The notes: generated by a model not told the origin, from the sequence alone. 33,773 nt of DNA from Bacteroidales bacterium (GCA_012522835.1 JAAYJR010000567.1:1-33773); one strand, 5' to 3'; shown: positions 9,019-17,235, counted from the first letter of the stretch. Numbers and translations: made by a program.

Positions 9019-10108
9019 TTGCAGTCAGTTTTCGGAATTTAGTTAACTGTTCAGCAGTCTCCCTGACAAGTTTCTGGACAGCAAGTCCGTGATCAAGTCC
9101 GGGAACAAATGATCCGGTATCATTTCCTGTAAAAAATATATAGTGTGTATGAACAAGGGAACGCAGCCAGCCGGGAGAAGCATGTTTTGAGGGGAAGGAT
9201 GAGGCCGGGCTATAATCGCTTCCTGCAAATTTTTTTATACGCTTTCCGCTGTTTTCCAGGTAATATTCAAAAAATCCCGGATTTTCGGAGGAGTATGACA
9301 GCCATCCGTTTTCAGAGTAGATCTCAATTGATACAAGATCGCCACTTCCTGAACTAATGCGGCTTGCGGAAAGATGGCCCACAGCTTTTGTTTCCATGTC
9401 TGCTATGGAGATTGAGCTAAACAGGTCTGAATCAACAGGAACATCCCTGAAATTTCCGGATTGCAGTGCTCCTGTAATTTTCAGTTTATCGCCAAAAAAT
9501 GCTATTAACAAGCTGATACCATGTGATCCAAGATCAGCCATTGCTCCACCGTCAGGTGCTGGTGTCAGCCTGCTTAATCTCTTTGTCCGGTAATCCGCCT
9601 GAAGGTAATCGCCATGGTAATATTTCAGGTCAAAATGAACAGGTTTGCCTAAGATCCCTGTCTGCCACAATTTAAGAGCTTCCCTGACTGATGATGTCTG
9701 CAGATACTGAAATCCAACCTGTAATTTTACTTTACCTTCAGCATCAACAAGGAGTTCTTTCATTTTTAGCTCCTCTTCCAAAGTGGTGCAGACAGGTTTT
9801 TCCAGGTATATATATTTTATGCCAGGCATTTTCAGAGCCAGTTGGAAATGTTCAAAATGCACATTATTAGGCCCGAGAATAAAGACAGCTTCAATATTTT
9901 TATCTTTAACAAATTCTTTCAAATGGTTGGCTGAAGAAAATCCAAATTTTTCCATGAATAGCTTACGGCTTTCTTCTCTTGCTGAAGTTACCGACTCAAG
10001 CACTATTTCCGGAACATCATCATAAAAGAATTTTAACGCCTGAATTGCATATGCATGGGATTTGGCAATCCCTCCTGCACCGATAAAGCCAACGTGTATT
10101 TTTTGCAT
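9011..10108 (-). CDS. Gfo/Idh/MocA-family oxidoreductase
   Basis: A 365-residue NAD(P)-dependent dehydrogenase of the Gfo/Idh/MocA family. The N-terminal Rossmann motif is VGFIGAGGIAKSHA. The signature EKPVCTTLEEE follows at about residues 105-115, and the substrate half contains GGAMADLGSHGISLL, with the usual catalytic-region His. Such enzymes oxidise or reduce sugars, inositols or related polyols; the substrate cannot be named here. Translational overlap with malQ hints at a link to carbohydrate metabolism, as inference only. No signal peptide is visible, so it is probably cytoplasmic. Confidence 0.88.
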   Translation of the reverse strand: MQKIHVGFIGAGGIAKSHAYAIQALKFFYDDVPEIVLESVTSAREESRKLFMEKFGFSSANHLKEFVKDKNIEAVFILGPNNVHFEHFQLALKMPGIKYIYLEKPVCTTLEEELKMKELLVDAEGKVKLQVGFQYLQTSSVREALKLWQTGILGKPVHFDLKYYHGDYLQADYRTKRLSRLTPAPDGGAMADLGSHGISLLIAFFGDKLKITGALQSGNFRDVPVDSDLFSSISIADMETKAVGHLSASRISSGSGDLVSIEIYSENGWLSYSSENPGFFEYYLENSGKRIKKFAGSDYSPASSFPSKHASPGWLRSLVHTHYIFFTGNDTGSFVPGLDHGLAVQKLVRETAEQLTKFRKLTANV

Positions 10109-10155
10109 ATTTCAGTAGTTACAAAAACCGGTTAATGAAACGAGCATGATTGTAA

Positions 10156-10175
10156 AATCACAAAAAGGTGTGATT
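10156..10175. promoter_or_regulatory. Perfect inverted repeat AATCACA-N6-TGTGATT upstream of the Gfo/Idh gene
   Basis: Two perfect 7-base arms are separated by six bases, 48 bases upstream of the Gfo/Idh start codon. It could be a repressor operator for the Gfo/Idh-malQ operon or a small RNA hairpin. It has the half-sites of a CRP box in the opposite order (TCACA-N6-TGTGA), so it is not a standard CRP site. Confidence 0.35.
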
Positions 10176-10283
10176 AAAACATGTGCGAGTTCCTTCTTAT
10201 TCCATATAAATAAACAATTTTAATAAGATGAAATAATTGCTAAAATTAATAGTTTTTGTACAATACCGGCAAAATGCAAAAAA

Positions 10284-10310
10284 AAAAGGCGTCATTCTAT
10301 GGCGCCTTTT
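10284..10310 (-). terminator. Rho-independent terminator of the NigD-like lipoprotein gene
   Basis: AAAAGGCGTCAT and ATGGCGCCTTTT pair as a 12-bp stem (one G-T pair) around a 3-base loop. On the minus strand it is followed by a long T run and lies 18 bases after the lipoprotein stop codon. Confidence 0.85.
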
Positions 10311-10327
10311 CAATACTAATTGTTTAT

Positions 10328-11056
10328 TTAATTGTTTTCATCATAATGGTAAACCCCTTCGTATTCAAAAAGGCCTCCATCATAATCGGTTGCAGTTACC
10401 CTGAACTGAACAGAGTCAAGTCCTGCGATTTTTAGTTCATTCAGACTGAATGAGACGAAGGCAGAGTATTGAAAGTCGTTGACGTCATCATTGTCATTGT
10501 GCCTTAACTCCAGTTCAATTGGCTGACTGCCTTCTGTGAGTTCGCCCGGCTCTTTTACAAGATTAATATAGTGCATCTTGTAGCGGCCCCAATATTTTAA
10601 ATCAAAATTTAACAGGCTGTCTGTTAACCAACATTCTCTGACAATAACAGGATCATTACCTATGCTGTCCTGATTTTCAGGGGTAATATCCATGATCCCT
10701 TTCAGCAGGATTTTTTTTACTGAATTAACCTTGATGAAATACTCTGTCGCTTCACCAGGCTCTTTTGCATTATCGCCGATAATGGTGTAGTTAATTAATA
10801 TTCTGTCACCTGTTTTTAACCTCGATTCATTATCATTGCTGTTATAATAATACCAGGGATAGTGATAATCCGAGGCAACAGGTGTCAGTAAGTCCCCGTT
10901 ATCCATAGTAATCTTGTATTCAGGAGGATCTGAAGTGACCTGTTCAACCATGCCGAATCCAACCCACATCTTTCCAAGTGAATACCCGTCATCATCAAGA
11001 CAGCCTGAGGTAATCACCGCCAGACTGATAAAAATTATTAAAAAATACTTTTTCAT
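10328..11056 (-). CDS. NigD-like lipoprotein
   Basis: A 242-residue secreted lipoprotein. The signal peptide MKKYFLIIFISLAVITSGC ends in a lipobox with Cys at about residue 19. The acidic LDDD right after it resembles the Bacteroidetes lipoprotein export signal and suggests surface display. The body resembles NigD-like proteins of Bacteroidales: an N-terminal OB-like part (LGKMWVGFGMVEQV...DNGDLLTP..., GDRILINYTIIG) and a C-terminal beta-sandwich part (LNFDLKYWGRYKMHYINLV, IELELRHNDNDD, VSFSLNELKIAGLDSVQFRV). NigD-like proteins have no established biochemical role. It is transcribed alone, with its own terminator and a 5' region shared with the divergent redox operon. Confidence 0.75.
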   Translation of the reverse strand: MKKYFLIIFISLAVITSGCLDDDGYSLGKMWVGFGMVEQVTSDPPEYKITMDNGDLLTPVASDYHYPWYYYNSNDNESRLKTGDRILINYTIIGDNAKEPGEATEYFIKVNSVKKILLKGIMDITPENQDSIGNDPVIVRECWLTDSLLNFDLKYWGRYKMHYINLVKEPGELTEGSQPIELELRHNDNDDVNDFQYSAFVSFSLNELKIAGLDSVQFRVTATDYDGGLFEYEGVYHYDENN

Positions 11057-11142
11057 GGCTTTCTAATGGCTTTAAATTTTACTTACTAATAGATTGATGA
11101 AAACATTATTCCAATGGTTGCGTATGAAAAAAAAATTTATAG

Positions 11143-11166
11143 CTGTCCGGGACAGGTCACAGTGAC
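11143..11166. promoter_or_regulatory. Two abutting palindromes upstream of a sigma-54-like promoter
   Basis: CTGTCCGGGACAG (11143-11155) and GTCACAGTGAC (11156-11166) are back-to-back inverted repeats ending 11 bases before the -24 element. They could be binding sites for an activator or repressor. The lon promoter region has the similar TATCCGGATA. Confidence 0.45.
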
Positions 11167-11177
11167 ATATTTTTATT

Positions 11178-11194
11178 TTGGCACAACTATTGAT
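11178..11194 (+). promoter_or_regulatory. Sigma-54-like promoter of the redox/GroES operon
   Basis: TTGGCAC-N5-TTGAT: the -24 element is a perfect match to TTGGCAC. The -12 element TTGAT differs from TTGCW at the usually conserved C. The spacing GG-N10-GA equals the canonical GG-N10-GC. Transcription would start near 11205, about 33 bases before the ATG. Confidence 0.5.
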
Positions 11195-11237
11195 AGCAAT
11201 TTATCCATATATATAAATTTATAGATATCAAATAAAA

Positions 11238-11840
11238 ATGGTGCATAATATAGATCTTCAAAGTTTGAAAAATGATGTTAAGCTGAATAAAAAAGTTTGG
11301 CTTTTATTGTACAAACAGGGCTCACAGCAGAGTGACTGTGCCTTTGAAAACTTTACGAAGGCAGAAAATTTAGTCAAAAAACATTCAGGAGATACAACAA
11401 AAGATGTTTTATTTTGTTCTTCAGATGTGAACATTGTAAAAGATATTCATCCTGAATACAATATATCAAGTGTTCCTGTTCTTATCCAGTTTGAGGACGG
11501 ATTGTTTAAAAATATGATAAAGGGATGTCACAAGCCGGAACAATTTAATGCTATTTTAGAAAGGCCGGTATTTTCCGGCACCGGTGAGAGTGACAAAGGG
11601 AAACAGATGAATGTAACCGTATATACAACTCCGATGTGTACCTGGTGTAATACCATTAAAAAGCATTTTAAAGAACATGGAGTACAATATCGTGAAGTTG
11701 ATGTTTCCCGCGACACAAAAGCTGCCGGGGAAATGGTAAAGCGAAGCGGACAGCAGGGAGTTCCCCAAACAGATATAAATGGACAGATTATAGTGGGATT
11801 TGACAGGATTAGAATAAATAAATTATTGGGAATTAATTAA
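11238..11840 (+). CDS. Thioredoxin-like/glutaredoxin fusion protein
   Basis: A 200-residue cytoplasmic protein with two thioredoxin folds. The N-terminal domain (about 1-110) has the fold pattern (VWLLLYKQGSQQSDC..., then the cis-proline segment ISSVPVLIQF). It keeps only one Cys (about 34) where CxxC is expected, so it cannot act as a standard dithiol thioredoxin. The C-terminal domain (about 124-200) is a glutaredoxin with active site CTWC (134-137), the cis-proline segment GVPQT and NGQIIVGFD. It is the first gene of an operon with a thioredoxin lipoprotein (12 bases downstream) and a GroES. The product is probably a thiol-disulfide oxidoreductase; its partner is unknown. Confidence 0.8.
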   Translation: MVHNIDLQSLKNDVKLNKKVWLLLYKQGSQQSDCAFENFTKAENLVKKHSGDTTKDVLFCSSDVNIVKDIHPEYNISSVPVLIQFEDGLFKNMIKGCHKPEQFNAILERPVFSGTGESDKGKQMNVTVYTTPMCTWCNTIKKHFKEHGVQYREVDVSRDTKAAGEMVKRSGQQGVPQTDINGQIIVGFDRIRINKLLGIN

Positions 11841-11852
11841 AAAACATTAAAG

Positions 11853-12377
11853 ATGAGACATTTAGTTTTATTAATCGCAATTGCAACATTATCCTTACAG
11901 AGTTGTAATTCAAGTCAGGCCAAAGACAATGACGAGCAAAGTGATATTAAAAAAACCGCAGTTGTTGAAAGTCCTGTACAGGATCCAGTGGGACAAAGCG
12001 GATCAGTTAAACTTACAAAAGATGTTTTTTTGAAACAGGTATGGGATTATCAGTCATCTCCCAGGGAATGGGTTTACAAAGGTGATAAACCTGCACTGAT
12101 AGATTTTTATGCTGACTGGTGTGGTCCTTGTAAAATAGCATCACCTATACTGGATGAGATATCAAAGGAATATAGTGGTAAAATATATGTTTATAAAATT
12201 GATACACAGGTTGAAAGAGAATTGGCTTCTGTGTTTGGAATAAGCGGGATACCTGCATTTCTTTATATCCCGGTTGATGGTAAGCCTGTCATGATGTCAG
12301 GGATTGCCCGCTCAAAGGAAGATACTAAAAAGATGTTTATAGATAATATTGAAAAATACCTGTTAGCCTCCAAATAA
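11853..12377 (+). CDS. Thioredoxin-domain lipoprotein
   Basis: A 174-residue exported protein. MRHLVLLIAIATLSLQSC is a lipoprotein signal with the lipidated Cys at about residue 18. A polar linker leads to a thioredoxin domain with the classical active site WCGPCK (about 89-94) and a cis-proline segment, SGIPAFLYIP. It is therefore a periplasm-facing or surface thiol-disulfide exchanger anchored in a membrane. The second gene of the operon, it sits beside a cytoplasmic Trx-Grx protein, so the pair may serve thiol redox on both sides of the membrane (inference). Confidence 0.88.
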   Translation: MRHLVLLIAIATLSLQSCNSSQAKDNDEQSDIKKTAVVESPVQDPVGQSGSVKLTKDVFLKQVWDYQSSPREWVYKGDKPALIDFYADWCGPCKIASPILDEISKEYSGKIYVYKIDTQVERELASVFGISGIPAFLYIPVDGKPVMMSGIARSKEDTKKMFIDNIEKYLLASK

Positions 12378-12407
12378 TTGTTTAACGTTAAATTAAAGAA
12401 TGATAAA

Positions 12408-12695
12408 ATGAAAGAATTACAGCCAATTAATCAGAATGTTCTGTTGGAACTAACGGAAGATGACCTGGAGCAAAAAACAGCGGGTGGAATAATTATACCC
12501 GACTCAGCCAGGGAGAAGCAGGAGGTAGCTAAAGTCGTTGCAGTAAGTAACATCGAAAATGCAGAAATTGTGCCGGGAGACTATGTTTTGTATAAAAAGT
12601 ATTCAGGTACTGAGATTGAGTTTGAAGGTAAACAATTTCTGTTATTACCTTATGCTGACATATTATCCAGGGTAGTAGAAACAGAATCTATTTAA
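12408..12695 (+). CDS. GroES-family co-chaperonin (solitary, no groEL in window)
   Basis: A 95-residue GroES-fold protein: PINQNVLLELTEDDLEQKTAGGIIIPDSAREKQEVAKVVAVSN, then VPGDYVLYKKYSGTEIEFEGKQFLLLPYADIL. The mobile-loop segment KTAGGIIIPD, which binds chaperonin, is conserved. The usual N-terminal 'DRV' is replaced by QNV. The track frame starts at TTG 12378; I choose ATG 12408 because GroES homology begins there. No groEL follows: the next gene is hisS on the opposite strand. It is either a diverged second GroES or the only one, encoded away from groEL. It lies 30 bases after the thioredoxin lipoprotein gene. Confidence 0.85.
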   Translation: MKELQPINQNVLLELTEDDLEQKTAGGIIIPDSAREKQEVAKVVAVSNIENAEIVPGDYVLYKKYSGTEIEFEGKQFLLLPYADILSRVVETESI

Positions 12696-12759
12696 TGAGG
12701 ATTTTTTTAGGCTGCCTGTTAAATTTATCATTCTGCCAAAACGTTTTAAAATCGATATT

Positions 12760-12789
12760 AAAGCCGGTTGTTTAATTACTGCCGGCTTT
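12760..12789 (-). terminator. Terminator-like hairpin overlapping the end of hisS
   Basis: AAAGCCGG and CCGGCTTT form a perfect 8-bp stem around a 14-base loop. On the minus strand the first arm encodes the last residues of HisS and the stop codon lies in the loop. A short T-rich tail follows. It may also stop the convergent groES transcript. Confidence 0.6.
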
Positions 12790-14157
12790 ATAATTAAGGA
12801 GAGTATCGGCAAGTTCTTCTGAACTGACAGTCAGTTGTTCCCCGGTTTGCATGTTTTTCAACGTAACTGAATTGGAGGCAATTTCCGATTCGCCGGCAAG
12901 GACAACAAAAGGGATTTGTTTTTTATTTGCATAATTCATTTGCTTTTTCACTCTTGCGCTATCGGGGTATATTTCTGCATTAATTCCTTTCTCCCGCACT
13001 TTTGATAAAATGGGCAGACAGTAAGCCTCCTCTTTCTCACCAAAATTGACGAATATGACTCTGGTGATCTCTGATGAATCTTCAGGAAAAAGCTGCAGCT
13101 GCAGTAAAACATCATAAATTCGTTCTGCTCCGAATGATATTCCGACACCTGATACTCCAGGCATTCCAAATATACCTGTAAGGTCATCATACCGGCCTCC
13201 TCCGCAAATACTGCCAAAGTCAGCCCCGGCTGCCTTTACCTCAAAAATAGCACCTGTATAATAATTCAGTCCGCGTGCCAGAGTGAGGTCTAGCTCTATA
13301 TCAATTTTCAGGTTAGTCATGTTGATATAACTGAAAAATTCTTTTATCTCCTGCAACCCCTTCAATCCTGTTTCAGAAGTTTGCAGCATTTTACCAAGGC
13401 TGCCTAATTTTGACTCATTTGTACCTTTCAGCAACAGGACTGGTTTTAATTTATCGATTGCATTGTCGGATATCCCTTTTTCAGTAAGCTCTCTGACCAC
13501 TGCATCACTGCCGATTTTTTCAATTTTGTCTAATGAGACAGTTATGTCAGTTATGCGCTCTTTTTCACCTATTATCTCGGCAATTCCGGCAAGTATTTTT
13601 CGATTATTGACTTTAAGGATAACATCAATTTTTAGTCTGTTGAAGACTTCACTTATTATTTGAGCCAGTTCAGCCTCATTTAGCATACTGTTACTGCCAA
13701 TAATATCTGCGTCGCACTGAAAAAATTCACGGTATCGCCCTTTCTGAGGCCTGTCAGCGCGCCACACAGGTTGTATCTGGTACCTTCTGAAAGGAAATAC
13801 AATTTCATTTTGGTTTTGAACAACAAAGCGTGCGAAAGGAACTGTTAAATCATATCTTAATCCTTTACCGGAAATTTTTGGAGTGATATAATTCAAATCT
13901 TTCGACAGCAGTGTCTCATCACTTACCTTTGAAAGGTAATTGCCCGAGTTGAGAATTTTATACAGCAGTTTATCCCCTTCCTCACCATATTTGCCCAGGA
14001 GAGTTGACAGGTCTTCCATAGCAGGAGTTTCAATCGCCTGAAATCCGAAAAGCATGAAGACTTCTTTAATAGTATTGAAAATATAATTTCTTCTTACCAC
14101 CTCAGCAGGTAAAAAATCACGGGTCCCTTTAGGGATAGAAGGTTTTTGTGCCATCAT
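12772..14157 (-). CDS. hisS: Histidine--tRNA ligase
   Basis: HisRS charges tRNA-His. The 461-residue class II synthetase shows [13 protein letters not shown] at the N terminus, motif 2 ([33 protein letters not shown]), the HisA-type segment [15 protein letters not shown], motif 3 (GGGRYDDL...[11 protein letters not shown]) and a C-terminal anticodon-binding domain ([32 protein letters not shown]). Two ATGs are adjacent (14157 and 14154), and the second gives the more usual MAQKPS start. It is a single gene, convergent with the redox operon and divergent from the acyltransferase pair, with a well-matched promoter upstream. Confidence 0.96.
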   Translation of the reverse strand: MMAQKPSIPKGTRDFLPAEVVRRNYIFNTIKEVFMLFGFQAIETPAMEDLSTLLGKYGEEGDKLLYKILNSGNYLSKVSDETLLSKDLNYITPKISGKGLRYDLTVPFARFVVQNQNEIVFPFRRYQIQPVWRADRPQKGRYREFFQCDADIIGSNSMLNEAELAQIISEVFNRLKIDVILKVNNRKILAGIAEIIGEKERITDITVSLDKIEKIGSDAVVRELTEKGISDNAIDKLKPVLLLKGTNESKLGSLGKMLQTSETGLKGLQEIKEFFSYINMTNLKIDIELDLTLARGLNYYTGAIFEVKAAGADFGSICGGGRYDDLTGIFGMPGVSGVGISFGAERIYDVLLQLQLFPEDSSEITRVIFVNFGEKEEAYCLPILSKVREKGINAEIYPDSARVKKQMNYANKKQIPFVVLAGESEIASNSVTLKNMQTGEQLTVSSEELADTLLNYKAGSN

Positions 14158-14176
14158 TTATAATTAAAATAAAGTG

Positions 14177-14208
14177 CAAAAATAAGTAATTATAGCGGGG
14201 AATGTCAA
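14177..14208 (-). promoter_or_regulatory. Promoter of hisS (TTGACA-N18-TATTTTTG)
   Basis: The minus strand carries TTGACA at 14208-14203 and TATTTTTG at 14184-14177, 18 bases apart. The -7 element matches TAnnTTTG exactly. Transcription would start close to the hisS start codon, giving a very short leader. Confidence 0.65.
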
Positions 14209-14291
14209 AAAAATATACCGGGATTGTTGTTGATCAATTAAAAGGCATGAGAAAAATTACATAGACAAAGCGTCCAATTCATGCCAAAATG

Positions 14292-14323
14292 TTGACAATT
14301 TCAGCTTTTATATGTTATTTTCG
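14292..14323 (+). promoter_or_regulatory. Promoter of the acyltransferase pair (TTGACA-N18-TATTTTCG)
   Basis: It has the same geometry as the divergent hisS promoter: TTGACA, an 18-base spacer, and TATTTTCG (one mismatch to TAnnTTTG), ending 21 bases before the ATG at 14345. Confidence 0.5.
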
Positions 14324-14344
14324 GCTGATTTTTAATAGAAGAAT

Positions 14345-15508
14345 ATGGAGATTATAGAAGTTACCGGCAAAAAGCTGGCGGAGGAATTTCATAATGTGCC
14401 GGATAAAATTTATAAGGATGACCCAAATTACATTCCTTTTCTCCGTCCCATGGTTGAAAATACTTTCAATCCCCTTGAAAACAGTAAGTTTAAAAACGGT
14501 GATGCACGGCGATGGGTTTTAAAAGACCGCGATGGATATACAGGCCGGATAGCTGCTTTTTTTGATGATGATTACTCGTCAGGTTATGAACAACCGACCG
14601 GTTGTATTGGCTTTTTTGAGTGCACAGATAACAGGGAAGCTTCTTTTATGCTTTTTGATACGGCCAGGGAGTGGCTTAAAAAAAACGGGATGGAAGCAAT
14701 GGACGGTCCGGTTAATTTCGGGGAGAACTTTTTTTTCTGGGGACTGCTTGTTGAAGGTTTTAAACCCATGACATTCGGAATGCAATATAATCCGCCTTAT
14801 TACCGCAGATTGTTTGAAGAATACGGATTCAGAACATATTATGAACAGTACAGTTATTCAATGGATATCAGCAGTCCCGACCTTCCTGACAGATTTTGGA
14901 AAATAGCAGCTTGGGTGGCCAAAAAACCGGATTATTCATATGAGCATTTTACCTTCAAAAACAGGGATAAGTACGTCCGTGATTTTGTTAAAATACATGA
15001 ACTTGCATGGTCAGGGCACAGCAATTATAAACCTGCAAGTGAGGATCAGCTGAAAGAGATGATCAGACAGGCACGCATAATCCTGGAGGAGGAGTTCATA
15101 TGGTTTGTCTACCATAAAGGTATGCCGGTGGCATTTTATATGATGATACCTGATATTAATCAAATAATTAGTAAATTGAAATCAGGGAAGATGAATTGGA
15201 TAAATATTATTAAATTACTATATTATAAGAAAATAAAAATAATTTCCCGCTGCAGGGTAATTGTTTTGGGTGTCGTGCCGCAATTTCAGAAGCTTGGGAT
15301 AGAGTCAGGCATTTTTTATCAGTTGAAGCAGGTAATGTTGAAAAAACCGTGGTACAATGATATGGAAATGAGTTGGGTGGGCGATTTTAATCCGAAAATG
15401 AATGCACTTTTTAAATCTTTTGGAGCTAATCGCACTCTTACCCATTTAACTCTTAGGTACCTCTTTGACAGAAAAAAAGAGTTTGTGAGAGCCCAAATAG
15501 TTAATTGA
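14345..15508 (+). CDS. GNAT-fold acyltransferase, YghO/bCerS-like (copy 1)
   Basis: A 387-residue protein related to its downstream neighbour over its whole length. Shared blocks are GMEAMDGPVNFGENFFFWGLL, MQYNPPYYRRLFEEYGF, PDLPDRFWKIAAWVAKKP, EEEFIWFVYHKGMPVA, the acyl-CoA-type segment VVPQFQKLGIESGIFY, and MEMSWVGDFNPKMNALFKSFGA. The last two fit the C-terminal half of a GNAT fold. From memory this is the YghO group, which includes the bacterial ceramide synthase bCerS of Caulobacter. An acyl-CoA-dependent N-acyltransferase of lipid metabolism is therefore possible, and would suit sphingolipid-making Bacteroidota, but neither substrate nor subgroup is proven. Only 33 bases separate the stop from the next start, so the two form an operon. 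Confidence 0.7.
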   Translation: MEIIEVTGKKLAEEFHNVPDKIYKDDPNYIPFLRPMVENTFNPLENSKFKNGDARRWVLKDRDGYTGRIAAFFDDDYSSGYEQPTGCIGFFECTDNREASFMLFDTAREWLKKNGMEAMDGPVNFGENFFFWGLLVEGFKPMTFGMQYNPPYYRRLFEEYGFRTYYEQYSYSMDISSPDLPDRFWKIAAWVAKKPDYSYEHFTFKNRDKYVRDFVKIHELAWSGHSNYKPASEDQLKEMIRQARIILEEEFIWFVYHKGMPVAFYMMIPDINQIISKLKSGKMNWINIIKLLYYKKIKIISRCRVIVLGVVPQFQKLGIESGIFYQLKQVMLKKPWYNDMEMSWVGDFNPKMNALFKSFGANRTLTHLTLRYLFDRKKEFVRAQIVN

Positions 15509-15541
15509 ACATTGCTTAATTTGCAAATAAATTGTGAACAA

Positions 15542-16729
15542 ATGCAACTAATAGAAGTAACAGACCAGAAAACCCGGAAATTATTTCATAAGGTTCCTCA
15601 TATTATATACAGGAATGATCCTAACTGGATTTGTCCGTTGAACCTTATGGTTGAAAATGTTTTTAATCCGGATAAGAATCCCTCTTTTAAAAATGGAGAA
15701 GCCATCAGATGGATATTGATGGACGACAATAAAAAACCAATTGGGCGTATTGCTGCCTTTTATAATCTTGACAAGGCTGGAATATTTGAGCAGCCAACCG
15801 GTGGATGTGGTTTCTTTGAATGCATAAATAGCCAGGAAGCAGCAGAATTATTATTTAATTCGTCCCGCGACTGGTTGAAATCAAAAGGTATGGAGGCAAT
15901 GGACGGGCCGGTTAATTTTGGAGAAAATTACATGAACTGGGGACTTCTTGCCGATGGATATATGCCACAGGGATTTGGAATGCCTTATAATCCTCCCTAT
16001 TATGTGGAGTTGTTTGAAAAATACGGATTTAAAATATATTTTAAGCAGTTTAGTTATCATCTTGATACTACTCTTCCTGAACTGCCGGACCGTTTTTGGA
16101 ATATTGCCGAATGGGTGGCAAAGAAGCCGCAATTCAGCTTTAAACATTTTTCCTGGCAGGAGAAAGAACAGTTTATCGATGATTTTGCAAATGTCTATGA
16201 TAATGCCTGGCGTTTTCATAAACATTTTAAACCCATTGATAAAGATGACCTCCATGAATTCATTAATGATGCAAAATTTTTAATCGAGGAAGAATTTATA
16301 TGGTTTGCATATCATGAAGGAGAACCGATTGCATTGTTTGTTATGGTGCCAGATTTTAACCAGATACTGGCTAAACTGAAGGGCAGGATTACTTTATTTA
16401 ACTTTCCAAAGGTATTATGGCTGAGATGGCGTAAAACAATGACCAGGACAAGAAGCCTGATAATAGGGATAGTTCCTAAGTTTCAGAGGTCGGGGATTGA
16501 AGCCGCTATCTTTTGGCATCTCAGGCCGGCGATGTACAAAAAGAGATGGTACAGGGAGATGGAGCTTTCATGGGCAGGTGACTTTAATCCGAAGATTGTA
16601 TCACTTTATGAGTCGGTAGGAGGAAAAAGAGTTAAGACTCACTACACCATGAGATATCTTTTCGACAGGGATAAGCCATTTGTCAGGGCACCTGTAATAA
16701 CTGCCGGGGCAGCAGATGATGAAAAATAA
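15542..16729 (+). CDS. GNAT-fold acyltransferase, YghO/bCerS-like (copy 2)
   Basis: A 395-residue paralogue of the preceding gene, with the same ordered blocks: GMEAMDGPVNFGENYMNWGLL, MPYNPPYYVELFEKYGF, PELPDRFWNIAEWVAKKP, EEEFIWFAYHEGEPIA, IVPKFQRSGIEAAIF, MELSWAGDFNPKIVSLYESVGG, YLFDRDKPFVRAPV. The track starts at TTG 15512. ATG 15542 is preferred because MQLIEVTDQKTRKLFHKVPHIIYRNDPNW aligns with the start of copy 1. The copies diverge at many positions and differ at DNA level, so the duplication is not recent. Function as for copy 1: a probable acyl-CoA-dependent acyltransferase with substrate unknown. Confidence 0.7.
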   Translation: MQLIEVTDQKTRKLFHKVPHIIYRNDPNWICPLNLMVENVFNPDKNPSFKNGEAIRWILMDDNKKPIGRIAAFYNLDKAGIFEQPTGGCGFFECINSQEAAELLFNSSRDWLKSKGMEAMDGPVNFGENYMNWGLLADGYMPQGFGMPYNPPYYVELFEKYGFKIYFKQFSYHLDTTLPELPDRFWNIAEWVAKKPQFSFKHFSWQEKEQFIDDFANVYDNAWRFHKHFKPIDKDDLHEFINDAKFLIEEEFIWFAYHEGEPIALFVMVPDFNQILAKLKGRITLFNFPKVLWLRWRKTMTRTRSLIIGIVPKFQRSGIEAAIFWHLRPAMYKKRWYREMELSWAGDFNPKIVSLYESVGGKRVKTHYTMRYLFDRDKPFVRAPVITAGAADDEK

Positions 16730-16747
16730 TAAAGTAGAGAAACAAAG

Positions 16748-16777
16748 TTGTATTTTAAAGAATATTTTTTAATTTTG
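16748..16777 (+). promoter_or_regulatory. Promoter of rpmE2 (TTG-N19-TAATTTTG)
   Basis: TAATTTTG at 16770-16777 matches TAnnTTTG exactly, with TTG 19 bases upstream. The predicted leader of about 130 bases before the L31 gene is unusually long. Confidence 0.55.
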
Positions 16778-16825
16778 CACCCCTGTTGTAAAAATAAAAA
16801 TAGTACAGAAAAATTAAAAATGAAC

Positions 16826-16860
16826 TGAGTAGGAGAATCGAGTTGCTCCATACGTTCTCA
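16826..16860 (+). promoter_or_regulatory. Candidate structured leader of the L31 gene
   Basis: The leader can fold with TGAG/CTCA as outer arms and GGAG/CTCC as inner arms around AATCGAGTTG, and is followed by a T-rich stretch. Ribosomal-protein leaders often carry autoregulatory structures. This one is judged only from short arms, and no known leader motif was recognised. Confidence 0.3.
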
Positions 16861-16914
16861 AATTTTTAATTAATTTATTTACAAGTAATTACAAAATTTT
16901 AAACAGATGAACAG

Positions 16915-17178
16915 ATGAAAAAAGGCATACATCCCGAGAATTACAGACTGGTTGCATTCAAAGATATGTCAAACGGCTACACTTTTATTACTGGTTCAAC
17001 GGTTGAAACAAAAGAGACTGTTGAGATAGAAGGTGTTGAGTACCCACTTTGCAAACTAGAAATATCAAATTCTTCACATCCATTTTATACTGGCAAGGTT
17101 AAACTGGTAGATACCGCAGGAAGGGTTGATAAATTCATGAACCGCTATGGGAAACATATGGAAAACAGGAAGAAATAA
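16915..17178 (+). CDS. rpmE2: 50S ribosomal protein L31 type B
   Basis: An 87-residue L31 of the zinc-free (type B) form: [30 protein letters not shown]...[36 protein letters not shown]. The CxxC pair of type A L31 is missing and only one Cys remains. Such proteins bind the central protuberance of the 50S subunit, and in many bacteria the C-minus form is used under zinc limitation. Here it seems a normal single-gene unit with its own promoter, a leader of about 130 bases and a strong terminator. I see no Zur-type operator. Confidence 0.95.
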   Translation: MKKGIHPENYRLVAFKDMSNGYTFITGSTVETKETVEIEGVEYPLCKLEISNSSHPFYTGKVKLVDTAGRVDKFMNRYGKHMENRKK

Positions 17179-17200
17179 AATATTTAACCAAAATATAATT

Positions 17201-17227
17201 AGCCCCTGAGCAAGGGGCTTTTTTTTT
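17201..17227 (+). terminator. Rho-independent terminator after rpmE2
   Basis: AGCCCCT-GAGCA-AGGGGCT is a perfect 7-bp GC-rich stem followed by a run of nine T, 22 bases after the L31 stop codon. Confidence 0.93.
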
Positions 17228-17235
17228 GTTTGTGA

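Noticed and set aside
10156-10175. CRP binding site
   Set aside because: The half-sites are in reversed order (TCACA-N6-TGTGA), so this is not the CRP consensus; kept only as an unspecified inverted repeat.
14270-14292. Sigma-54 element on the minus strand for hisS (TTTTGGCATGAATTGGAC)
   Set aside because: The spacing from GG to the -12-like element is wrong, and a well-matched TTGACA-N18-TATTTTTG promoter exists closer to hisS.
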